Shown piece by piece: positions 15,834 through 23,128 of a stretch of 37,728 nucleotides of DNA (positions are counted from its first letter, which is position 1; each line of letters opens with the position of its first letter). The notes under the pieces were generated by a model that saw only the letters and a program-made list of their open reading frames with translations, was not told where the DNA came from and did no database searches. A program made the translations under genes and the position numbers. Where the stretch lies: the NCBI GenBank assembly GCA_028277795.1, contig JANQFP010000140.1, positions 1-37,728 of the forward strand, read 5' to 3'. The DNA is from Rhodospirillales bacterium. GTDB taxonomy: Bacteria > Pseudomonadota > Alphaproteobacteria > Rhodospirillales > JANQFP01.

Positions 15834-16535
15834 TCAGGACCGGACGCCGTCCTCGACCCGGATGCGAGGGTCCGGCGCGCCCTCCCAGGTCATTCGGTAG
15901 GTCGACCCGAGCCGGACGTTGCCCACGAGAGCCGGGCGGAAACAGGCGAGATTGGTGCCGCCGGCGCGACGGACGCTGGGATAGACGACACCGAGTGAGC
16001 CCGCGTCGAGCAGGCGCTCGGCGAGCGCTTGCGCGGCGACATAGCTGTCCGGCGCCAGGCAGTCCGCGTACGCCGCGTCATGCCGGATGTCGTGGAACGC
16101 CCCGCCGAAATCGGCCAGGTAGTCGTCGTAGGTGACGCTGTCTTCGAAGTCGTCGATTTCCGCCAGCGCCAGGGTCTTGTGATAGACCACTTCGGCCTGG
16201 GCGGTCTCGATCTCGAAAGCCGCGTACCAGGCGCCCCGGTCCGGGCCATTGAACCGGCTGCCTTGCGGATGGGCGTGGCAGAAGGCGGCGTTGACGACCC
16301 GATAATAGGGAACGCCGAACACCAGCTCTTCGACCGCGAGTCCCGGCAGGAGGCCGAGACCGTTCTCCGCCAGGTGCCGGTCGTTGGTCGCATGGTCGAG
16401 ATCGAAGATGTCCTGCAGATGCGCATCGTCGTCCGCGATGCGCGCGAGAACGCTCTCGCCTTGCGGTGTGTGTCTGGAGGGGATCAGCCGGTGCGTGTCG
16501 GCCTGCCGGACCGGCGCGGTCGCGGGCAGCGTCAC
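15834..16535 (-). CDS. RES-domain toxin (NAD-consuming type), partner of the Xre/MbcA-type antitoxin
   Basis: The 233-residue RES-family protein starts at GTG 16535, which overlaps the antitoxin stop as GTGA. Reading the frame further upstream would only translate the antitoxin gene out of frame. Family residues are visible: Arg94 in GSRFNGPDRG, Tyr104 in AWYAAFE, Glu115 in ETAQAEVVYH and Ser187 in VVYPSVRRAGG. RES toxins such as MbcT and Res deplete NAD, and ParT ADP-ribosylates a metabolic enzyme, causing growth arrest. The protein is longer than the compact RES toxins (about 150-190 aa). The extra length is an N-terminal segment of about 60 residues and an acidic insert around 125-150. It is encoded second in the operon, as usual for this family. 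Confidence 0.9.
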   Translation of the reverse strand: MTLPATAPVRQADTHRLIPSRHTPQGESVLARIADDDAHLQDIFDLDHATNDRHLAENGLGLLPGLAVEELVFGVPYYRVVNAAFCHAHPQGSRFNGPDRGAWYAAFEIETAQAEVVYHKTLALAEIDDFEDSVTYDDYLADFGGAFHDIRHDAAYADCLAPDSYVAAQALAERLLDAGSLGVVYPSVRRAGGTNLACFRPALVGNVRLGSTYRMTWEGAPDPRIRVEDGVRS

Positions 16536-16963
16536 AACCCGCCGCGCCTGGCGCTGAGCAGGCGACGCACGACCTGCATCGATTGAACGCCGCCGCGGAT
16601 CATGTATTCCAGCGGCGTCCTGCCGCCGAAGATCCTGTTCCTGTTCGGCAGCGACACCCACCGGTCGGCAATCGCTTCGCCGTGAAGGATGTTCAGGTCC
16701 TTGAAGATGCCGATCAGGTACGAAATCCGCGTCAGCTTGTCCTGGTCCAGACGTCGATCCGGGGTCTTCTTGTAGGCGTAGAACGTGCTCGCGGCGATGT
16801 CGCCGAGCAGCTTTCGCGCATCCTCGTCGCGCACCGACCATCGATCGACGATATTGAAGAAGGCGCGCAGCGCCGACCGGCTCAGCCGGTCCCGCTCGCC
16901 TCTTTCGGAGAGGTCGACCAGTGGCGCCGGGTCGTATCGCGTCGCGGGGTAGTCCAGTCCCAT
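16532..16963 (-). CDS. Xre/MbcA/ParS-type antitoxin of the RES toxin
   Basis: The 143-residue protein has a helical N-terminal region that probably binds DNA (about residues 25-75, LSRSALRAFFNIVDRWSV...AASTFYAYKK). Its C-terminal antitoxin domain matches the DUF2384/MbcA pattern (RWVSLPNRNRIFGGRTPLEYMIRGG), which in known pairs plugs the toxin active site. It is first in the operon and overlaps the toxin gene by four bases, so the two are made together. A palindrome lies inside its promoter at 16996-17013, fitting autorepression by the complex. The Shine-Dalgarno is weak. Confidence 0.88.
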   Translation of the reverse strand: MGLDYPATRYDPAPLVDLSERGERDRLSRSALRAFFNIVDRWSVRDEDARKLLGDIAASTFYAYKKTPDRRLDQDKLTRISYLIGIFKDLNILHGEAIADRWVSLPNRNRIFGGRTPLEYMIRGGVQSMQVVRRLLSARRGGL

Positions 16964-16990
16964 GGCACACAGAGATTTCGATAATGAAGT

Positions 16991-17018
16991 AATTTAACTC
17001 CGATTTCGGAGTTTTCAA
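16991..17018 (-). promoter_or_regulatory. Promoter of the toxin-antitoxin operon
   Basis: On the minus strand TTGAAA (17013-17018, five of six to TTGACA) and TAAATT (16991-16996, four of six to TATAAT) are 16 bases apart. The region is AT-rich in a GC-rich setting and ends 28 bases before the antitoxin ATG. The spacer is filled by the 18-bp palindrome. Confidence 0.5.
16996..17013. promoter_or_regulatory. 18-bp palindromic operator of the RES-Xre operon
   Basis: AACTCCGATTTCGGAGTT has perfect 8-bp arms (AACTCCGA / TCGGAGTT) around two bases and occupies the spacer between the predicted -35 and -10. It is placed where bound antitoxin or toxin-antitoxin complex would exclude RNA polymerase. 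Operator identity is inferred from position and symmetry. Confidence 0.6.
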
Positions 17019-17078
17019 CCCGGAATGAACCGCCGCGCCTTTGAGCCGACTCAGGCATCGCCGTCATGGCGGCCGGAC

Positions 17079-19298
17079 TCAGTCCACGGCGACGGGGCGC
17101 GGCGGCGCCCCGGACAGATGGACGTCCCACATGGCCTCGTAGACCCGCTCCAGGTTGGCGACGAACCGCGGTGGGTCGAACAGCGGCGCCGTCGTGCGGG
17201 TGGCCGCCAGCCGGTCCTTGAGCCGGCGCAGCCGATCGGGCGCCCGCGCCAGCCCGATGGCCAGGTCCCGGTAGCGGTCCAGGTCCGTGGTGATCAGCTC
17301 GGGCAGGCCGGCTGCCGTCAACACGCCGGCCGACAGCCGCGAGACATGCCGTTCTCCCGCCACCGCGACCACCGGGACCCCGGCCCACAGGATGTCGCAG
17401 GTGGTGATGTGGCCGTGGTAGATGCGGGTATCCAACGCCAGGTCGGCGAGGCCGATGCGGGCCAAGTGCCGGTCCTTGGGCACGCGGTCGGCGAACACCA
17501 GCCGGGCCGGGTCCATGCCCCGCGCCGATGCCTCCCGCCGCAGGTTGGCCTCCACCACCGGGTCGTTGGCGAACAGCCACAGCACGCTGCCCTCGACCGC
17601 GCGCAGGACCTCCATCCACACGTCGAAGATGACCGGCTCGATCTTGTAGACCTGGTTGAAGCCGCAGAAGACCACGCCGTGCTCCGGCAGACCCGCCTCG
17701 GTCCGGCTGGCCGGCCGTTCGGCGATGGGCTGGCCGCGGTCGGGGACCAGCGAGGGGGGCGGCAGGGTGGCGAACTTCTCGCTGAAATGGGCCGCGTGCC
17801 CGGGCGGCGTGACCACCGGGTCGGTGATCAGGTAGTCGATGAAGTCGCTGCCGCTGGTCCCCGGAAAGCCCAGGTAGTGGGCCTGCACGGGGGCCGGGCG
17901 CAGGGCGCAGATCTCCAGGCGGTTGCCCTTGGTATGGCCCATCAGGTCGACCAGGATGTCGACGCCGTCGAGGCGGATGCGCCGCGCCGCCTCGGGGGGC
18001 GCCAGGCGGGCGATGTCGTTGAAGGACTCGCAGCTCCCCTCGATGCGCCGGCGATAGGCGCTGCCGTCGTCGGGTCCGGTGGAATAGGCGAGGACGCGGA
18101 AGCGGTCCCGGTCGTGGCCTTCGATGACGCCGCCGATCTGGTGGCCGATGGCGTGATCGCGGAAGTCGTGGGACAGGTAGCCGATGGTGATCCGGGGATC
18201 GCCGGACGGCGGCGGGCGCGGCGGCAGCGTTCCCTGCCACGACGCCACCGCCGCCGTGACGGTGCGGCTCCAGGCGGCGGCGACCGCGCGGTTCTCCGCC
18301 GGGTCCTCGTTGAGCAGGAGGTTGATCATCGGCATCTCGCCGGGCCGCCGCCCGGCGGCCAGCGCCGCCCGGGTCTGGTCCCGGGCGCGGGCCTTGAGGG
18401 ACTCCAGTTGGGACCACTCGCAGGCATGCTGGAGCTGGTGGGCCAGCAGGGCCGTGGCGCCCGCGTGGTCTTGGTCCAGGTCCACCGCCCGGCGCAGGGC
18501 GGCGACGGACTCGTCGGTCGCGCCCGCCAGCCCCGATGAGAGCCCGAGATGGTAGGCATAGGTGGCGCTTCGTGGCGCCGCCGCCACGGCCTTCCGGTGG
18601 CACTCGACGGCCCGCGCCGGATGTCCGGCCAACATCCACACCAGGCCGAGAACGTTGAAGGCCTCGGCATGGCCGGGGTCGATCTCCAGGGCGCGCCGGC
18701 AGCAGGCGGCGGCGTCCCGCCATTGCCACTGGTCGCCGAGGGCGGTGCCGAGAAGGGTGTGGGCGTCGGCGTCGTCGGGATCGAGGGTCAGCGCACGGCG
18801 CAGGTGGTCGATGGCCTGGTCCGTCTGACCCAGCTTCCGCAGCACCGCCCCCAGGTTCACGTGGGCCGCCACCAGCCGCGGGTCGAGCGCCAGGGCGCGG
18901 CGGAAACAGGCGGCGGCGCCCTCGGGGTCGTCGGCGCCGGCCAGGGTCTTGCCCAGGTTGAGGTGGGCGTCGAGGAAATCCGGGTCGATGGCCAGGGCGC
19001 GCCGGTAGCCCTCCATGGCCTCGGCCGCGCGGCCCAGCGCCAGGTGGGCGTTGGCCAGGCTGGTCAGGTACACCGGGCGCCCGGGAGCCTTGGCCACGGC
19101 GCGGCCGATGAGGTCCGCCGCGCGCTCCGGCCGCCCCGCCTGATGGACGAGGACGCCCAGCAGGTGAAGGGCGTCCGGGTGGTCCGGATGGGCCTCGAGG
19201 ACCCGGCGGTAGACCGATTCCGCTTCCGAAAGCCGCCCGGCCCGGTGATGATCGACCGCCGTCCGCAAAGCGTCTTGCGTGCGCTCCGATTCGGCCAT
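17079..19298 (-). CDS. TPR-GT41 glycosyltransferase (O-GlcNAc transferase/SPINDLY-like), copy A
   Basis: The 739-residue protein has about eight to nine TPR units over residues 1-310 (LGRAAEAMEGYRRALAIDPD style). A GT41 catalytic region covers about 345-725: GYLSHDFRDHAIGH, LVDLMGHTKGNRL, LRPAPVQAHYLGFPGTSGSD, FNQVYKIEP (lysine in the UDP-contacting position of OGT) and YHGHITTCDILWAGVP. Family members transfer a sugar from a nucleotide donor to Ser/Thr of proteins; SPINDLY uses GDP-fucose, so the donor is open. It is cytoplasmic with no signal. It follows copy B by 12 bases and, with the TolC gene, forms an apparent three-gene operon. Confidence 0.9.
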   Translation of the reverse strand: MAESERTQDALRTAVDHHRAGRLSEAESVYRRVLEAHPDHPDALHLLGVLVHQAGRPERAADLIGRAVAKAPGRPVYLTSLANAHLALGRAAEAMEGYRRALAIDPDFLDAHLNLGKTLAGADDPEGAAACFRRALALDPRLVAAHVNLGAVLRKLGQTDQAIDHLRRALTLDPDDADAHTLLGTALGDQWQWRDAAACCRRALEIDPGHAEAFNVLGLVWMLAGHPARAVECHRKAVAAAPRSATYAYHLGLSSGLAGATDESVAALRRAVDLDQDHAGATALLAHQLQHACEWSQLESLKARARDQTRAALAAGRRPGEMPMINLLLNEDPAENRAVAAAWSRTVTAAVASWQGTLPPRPPPSGDPRITIGYLSHDFRDHAIGHQIGGVIEGHDRDRFRVLAYSTGPDDGSAYRRRIEGSCESFNDIARLAPPEAARRIRLDGVDILVDLMGHTKGNRLEICALRPAPVQAHYLGFPGTSGSDFIDYLITDPVVTPPGHAAHFSEKFATLPPPSLVPDRGQPIAERPASRTEAGLPEHGVVFCGFNQVYKIEPVIFDVWMEVLRAVEGSVLWLFANDPVVEANLRREASARGMDPARLVFADRVPKDRHLARIGLADLALDTRIYHGHITTCDILWAGVPVVAVAGERHVSRLSAGVLTAAGLPELITTDLDRYRDLAIGLARAPDRLRRLKDRLAATRTTAPLFDPPRFVANLERVYEAMWDVHLSGAPPRPVAVD

Positions 19299-19310
19299 GG
19301 GACGCCGGGC

Positions 19311-21530
19311 TCAGTCGACGGCGAAGGGGCGCGGCGTCGCCCCCGATTCGAACCGGTCCCACATGGCCCGGTAGGCTTCCTCCAGGCAGGCGACGATTCC
19401 GGCCGTGTCGAACAAGGGCGCGGTGGTGCGGGCGGCGGCCAGCCGCTCCCTCAGCCGGCGGCGCTCATCGGGCGAGTGCGCCAGACCGATGGCCAGGGCC
19501 CGGTAACCGTCCGGGTCCGCGGCGATCAGCTCCGGCACCCCGGCCGCCGTCAGCACGCTGGCCGAAAGCCGCGAGATCAGGCGGCCTCCCCGGACGGCGA
19601 CCACCGGGACGCCCGCCCACAGGGTGTCGGCGGTGGTGACGTGGCCGTTGCACGGTCCGGTGTCGAGGCCCAGGTCGACCAACCGGAGCCGGGCCAGGTG
19701 CTGCTCCTTGGGCACCCGGCCGGCGAACACCAGGCGGCCCGGGTCCACCCCCCGGGCCGCCGCCTCCCGCCGCAGGGTGTCGGGCGCCTCGGGGTCGCTG
19801 GCGTAGAGCCACAGCACGCTGTCCGTGACCGCGCGCAGGATGTCCATCCAGGCGCCGAACACCTCCGGCTCGATCTTCTGGGCGCGGTTGAAGCTGCAGA
19901 AGACGATCCCGTCCTCGGGCAGGCCCGCCTCGGCGCGGGCCGGCATCCGGGGGCCGGCCGCCTGATCGCGATCGAGGACCAGGGACGCGGACGGCAGGGT
20001 GACCAGGGTCTCGCCGAAGTGGGGCGCGTCCTCGGGGTTCGTGAGCACCCGGTCGGTGATCAGGTAATCGATGAAATCGCTGCCCGTGGTCCCCGGGAAC
20101 CCCAGGTAGTGGACCTGCACCGGCGCCGGGCGCAGCGCCACGATGTCCAGCCGGTTGCCTTTGGTGTGGCCCATGAGGTCGACCAGGATGTCGACGCCGT
20201 CGAGGCGGATGCGGCGCGCCGCGTCGAGGGGCGGCAGGCCGGCGATGTCGACGAAGGCCTCGCAGGCCCCCTCGATGCGCCGGCGGTAGGCGCTGCCGTC
20301 GTCGGGTCCGGCGGAATAAGCGAGCACGCGGAAACGGCCCCGGTCGTGTGTTTCCAGCAATTTGCCGATCAAGTGACCCATGGCATGGTCGCGGAAATCG
20401 TAGGACAGGTAGCCCACCGTGAGCCGCGACCCGGGTGTCCGCGGCGGGGTCGCGGGAAGCCGTCCGCGCCACGGCGCCACCCGCGCCGCGATGTCCCGGC
20501 TCCAGGCGGCGGCGACGGCGCGGTTCTCGGCCGGGTCGTCACGCAGATACAGATTGAGCAGCGGCATTTCGCCGGGGCGCCGTCCCGCCGCCAGGGCGGC
20601 CCGGGTCTGCGCCCGCACCGCGGCCGCCGCCGATCCCAGCTCGGGCCACGCGCACGCCCGCTGGAGCTGATGCGCCAGCAGGGCCATGGCGTCCGCGTGC
20701 TCGGGATCCAGGTCCACGGCCCGGTGAAGGGCGCCGATGGACTCGGCGGTGGCGCCCAGGTCCAGCAGGGCGGCGCCGAGGTTGTAGCGGTAGGCCGCGC
20801 ATCGGGGCGCCCCGGTGATGGCGCGCCGGTAGCACGCGGCGGCGGCATCCGCGGCGCCTTCGGCCGCCCGCACCGTGCCCAGGATGTTGAGGGCCTCGGC
20901 ATGGCCCGGCGCCATGTCCAGGGCGCGTCGGCAGCACGCAGCGGCGTCCTGCCACCATCCCAGATCGGCCAAGGCGGCGCCCAGGCTGGCGTGGGTGTCG
21001 GCGTTGTCGGGCGCCAGGGCCACGGCGCGGCGCAGGTGGGCGACCGCATGGTCCGAGCGCCCCAACTGCCTGAGCACCGTGCCCAGGTTCCTGTGGGCGG
21101 CCACCAGCCGCGGGCGCAGCGCCAAGGCGCGGCGGAAGCAGGCGACGGCGCCGTCAAGGTCGCCGGAATCGGCCAATGCGGTGCCCAGGTTGAGGTGGCC
21201 GGCGGCGAAGGCGGGATCGGCGGCCAGGGCCTGCCGGTAGCAGGCGATGGCGTGGTCCGTCTGTCCCAGGGCCGCGTAGGCGTTGGCCAGGTTGCTCAGG
21301 TAGGCGGGGCGTCCGGGGGCCCGGGCCAGGGCGCGGCCGATCAGGTCCACGGCGCGGTCCGGCGCTCCCGACTGACGGGCGAGAACGCCCAGCATGTTGA
21401 GGGCCTCGGCGTGGTCGGGATCGGCATCCAGGATGCGGCGGTAGAGGGCCTCCGCCTCGGCCAGCCGGCCCGCCCGATGGTGTCCGGTCGCCGCCCGCAG
21501 GGTGGCTGGGATGCCGGCCGTTTCGGTCAC
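19311..21530 (-). CDS. TPR-GT41 glycosyltransferase (O-GlcNAc transferase/SPINDLY-like), copy B
   Basis: A tandem paralogue of copy A with exactly the same length (739 residues), nearly identical catalytic blocks (RRIRLDGVDILVDLMG, HYLGFPGTTGSDFIDYLI) and a more diverged TPR half. The start is GTG 21530 (MTETAGIPATLRAATGHHRAG), 19 bases after the TolC stop. The catalytic lysine position is kept (FNRAQKIEP). The nucleotide-binding loop reads CNGHVTTADTLWAGVP, closer to the OGT consensus than copy A, which has YHGHITTCDILWAGVP. The two probably arose by duplication and may differ in protein target or donor sugar. No membrane segment is seen. Confidence 0.9.
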   Translation of the reverse strand: MTETAGIPATLRAATGHHRAGRLAEAEALYRRILDADPDHAEALNMLGVLARQSGAPDRAVDLIGRALARAPGRPAYLSNLANAYAALGQTDHAIACYRQALAADPAFAAGHLNLGTALADSGDLDGAVACFRRALALRPRLVAAHRNLGTVLRQLGRSDHAVAHLRRAVALAPDNADTHASLGAALADLGWWQDAAACCRRALDMAPGHAEALNILGTVRAAEGAADAAAACYRRAITGAPRCAAYRYNLGAALLDLGATAESIGALHRAVDLDPEHADAMALLAHQLQRACAWPELGSAAAAVRAQTRAALAAGRRPGEMPLLNLYLRDDPAENRAVAAAWSRDIAARVAPWRGRLPATPPRTPGSRLTVGYLSYDFRDHAMGHLIGKLLETHDRGRFRVLAYSAGPDDGSAYRRRIEGACEAFVDIAGLPPLDAARRIRLDGVDILVDLMGHTKGNRLDIVALRPAPVQVHYLGFPGTTGSDFIDYLITDRVLTNPEDAPHFGETLVTLPSASLVLDRDQAAGPRMPARAEAGLPEDGIVFCSFNRAQKIEPEVFGAWMDILRAVTDSVLWLYASDPEAPDTLRREAAARGVDPGRLVFAGRVPKEQHLARLRLVDLGLDTGPCNGHVTTADTLWAGVPVVAVRGGRLISRLSASVLTAAGVPELIAADPDGYRALAIGLAHSPDERRRLRERLAAARTTAPLFDTAGIVACLEEAYRAMWDRFESGATPRPFAVD

Positions 21531-21549
21531 GCGGCGCCGGTGGCGCGGA

Positions 21550-22857
21550 CTACTGACGGAAGATCTCGATGTCCAGGATGCCCATGGAGGCCAGCAGGGT
21601 GAAGGCGGCGATGGACACGTCGGTCTCCGCCGAGGCGGCGTCGCTGCTGGCGTTGATCAGGGCGGTCTCGCCGGCCAGCACGTCGATCAGGGACCGGCGG
21701 CCCAACTGCCGCTCCTTGCGGGCCAGCTCCAGGAACTCGCCGGCGATGTTGGCCTGGTTGAGCAGATGCTCGGCGTTGGCCTTGGCCGTCTCCAGGTCCT
21801 GCCAGGCGTTGCGGACCTGCTCTTCGATCAGGTCGCGCGAATCGCCGAACCGGCTGGCGGTCGCCGAGTGGGTCAGCCGCGAGGCACGCAGCGTGTTGAC
21901 CGCGGTGAAGCCGAGGTCGAAGTTGTAGTTGAGCTCCACCTTGAGGATCTGCTCGGCCTGGCTGCCGACGGTGCCGTCCACGTCCAGCTTGTACTTGTGC
22001 TGGGCGACGGCGTTGAGGGTGGGGAAGAAGCCGTCGGCGCGCGCCGACTTGACGTCCTGGCGGGCGATCTCGGCGGCCAGATGGGCCGCGGCCAGTTCCG
22101 GATTCTTCTCGAAGGCGGTCCTGACCGCTTCGTCCACCTCCTGGGGCAGGGAGTCGACCGGGAGACGCGGCTTGACCAGGCCCTCTGCATCGCCGGCCGG
22201 CTTGCCGAACACCGTCTTGTAGCGGTTGCGGGCGACGGCCAAGTCCCCTTCCGCCTGGACCAGGCGCGCCTGGGCGCCGGCCAACTGGGTCTTGGCCTGG
22301 AGCACATCGGTGGAGAAGCCGGACCCGCGCATCACGCGGGCGTCCTCGAGCTCGGTCTGGCGCTTGATGTTGGCGACCGAACCGCGGGCGAACTTGACGA
22401 TCTGGGCGGCATTGATGAGCTGCAGGTGGGCGGAGACGCCCTCCAGCAGCAACGCCTGCTCGGTGGCCTTGAGGGTCTGGCGGGATTGGGCCGAGGTCAG
22501 GCGCGAACGGTTGATGCCGGCCCGCGAGCCGCCGAAATCGCTGAGCAACTGGGTGACCTTGACGTCGATCTGGCGGCTGACCATGTCGGTGTCGGCGACG
22601 CCTTGGCCCTTGTTCTGGCGCTCGGGCCCGATGTGGGCGGTGACGTCCAGATCCGGATACCAGTTGCCGCGCGAGACCTCGATCTGCTCGCGCGCCGCCC
22701 CCATGTCCATTTGGGCGGCCCTGATTCTCTTGTGGGACAGGACCAGCTCGGACAGCTCCTCGTAGAGCGAACCGGCCGACGCCGGCGGCGACTGCACGCA
22801 AAAAAGACCTACCGCGATGGCCATCACCCCCGCGGCTCGCCAAACCCGCGCCTTCAT
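21550..22857 (-). CDS. TolC-family outer-membrane channel of type I secretion
   Basis: The 435-residue protein starts at ATG 22857 with GGGGA about 9 bases upstream; the frame also contains a TTG at 22872, which is less likely. The signal peptide ends after ASA near residue 28. The mature protein shows the two-fold OEP repeat: long helical stretches (AARVEQ-type IRAAQMDMGAAREQIEVSRG) alternate with strands (NWYPDLDVTAHIGPERQ and FFPTLNAVAQHKYKLDVDG). Near the C-terminus is RQLGRRSLIDVLAGETALINA, the usual LxxGRRTLLDVL-type motif. The two exporter/adaptor pairs in this window lack their own outer channel, so this one may serve both. It is first in the operon with two GT41 genes. Confidence 0.92.
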   Translation of the reverse strand: MKARVWRAAGVMAIAVGLFCVQSPPASAGSLYEELSELVLSHKRIRAAQMDMGAAREQIEVSRGNWYPDLDVTAHIGPERQNKGQGVADTDMVSRQIDVKVTQLLSDFGGSRAGINRSRLTSAQSRQTLKATEQALLLEGVSAHLQLINAAQIVKFARGSVANIKRQTELEDARVMRGSGFSTDVLQAKTQLAGAQARLVQAEGDLAVARNRYKTVFGKPAGDAEGLVKPRLPVDSLPQEVDEAVRTAFEKNPELAAAHLAAEIARQDVKSARADGFFPTLNAVAQHKYKLDVDGTVGSQAEQILKVELNYNFDLGFTAVNTLRASRLTHSATASRFGDSRDLIEEQVRNAWQDLETAKANAEHLLNQANIAGEFLELARKERQLGRRSLIDVLAGETALINASSDAASAETDVSIAAFTLLASMGILDIEIFRQ

Positions 22858-22895
22858 GTCAGCAATCCCCAATACCGCATCACCCTGTAAAGGGC

Positions 22896-22934
22896 GTTAA
22901 TTGCCAAGTATTAGCCACGGCCGGTGTTAATTGC
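22896..22934. promoter_or_regulatory. Direct repeat GTTAATTGC, 30-bp spacing, in a divergent intergenic region
   Basis: GTTAATTGC occurs at 22896-22904 and again at 22926-22934, exactly 30 bases (about three helical turns) apart. The site lies in the 271-base gap between the divergent tolC and glucan-synthase genes. On the minus strand the second copy overlaps TTGCAA, a possible -35 for tolC with a weak TAATAC 17 bases on. This suggests a regulator site; no known consensus is matched. Confidence 0.3.
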
Positions 22935-23128
22935 AATACGGACGTGACCGGCGTGCGACGGGGTGTGGCCGGATGGCAACACTTGAATTCCCGCCCGTTC
23001 CCGGCGCGGCGGGCCCGCGGAGTCCCCCGCCGGCCCCGCCGAACCCAATTCTCGGTTGACGAAGCCCCGGCAACAATCGATACCTGCCCCGTCACGCCCC
23101 CGGCCGCCCGCGGAGCCCGCCCGTCCCC

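Noticed and set aside
15834..17018. A 394-residue reading of the toxin frame starting at 17018
   Set aside because: Residues 1-161 are the antitoxin gene read out of frame. The GTG at 16535 overlapping the antitoxin stop is the natural start.
16882..21602. Two frames of 826 and 1017 codons around the GT41 genes
   Set aside because: They are alternate or opposite frames of the tandem GT41 genes with Arg/Pro/Gly-rich sequence.
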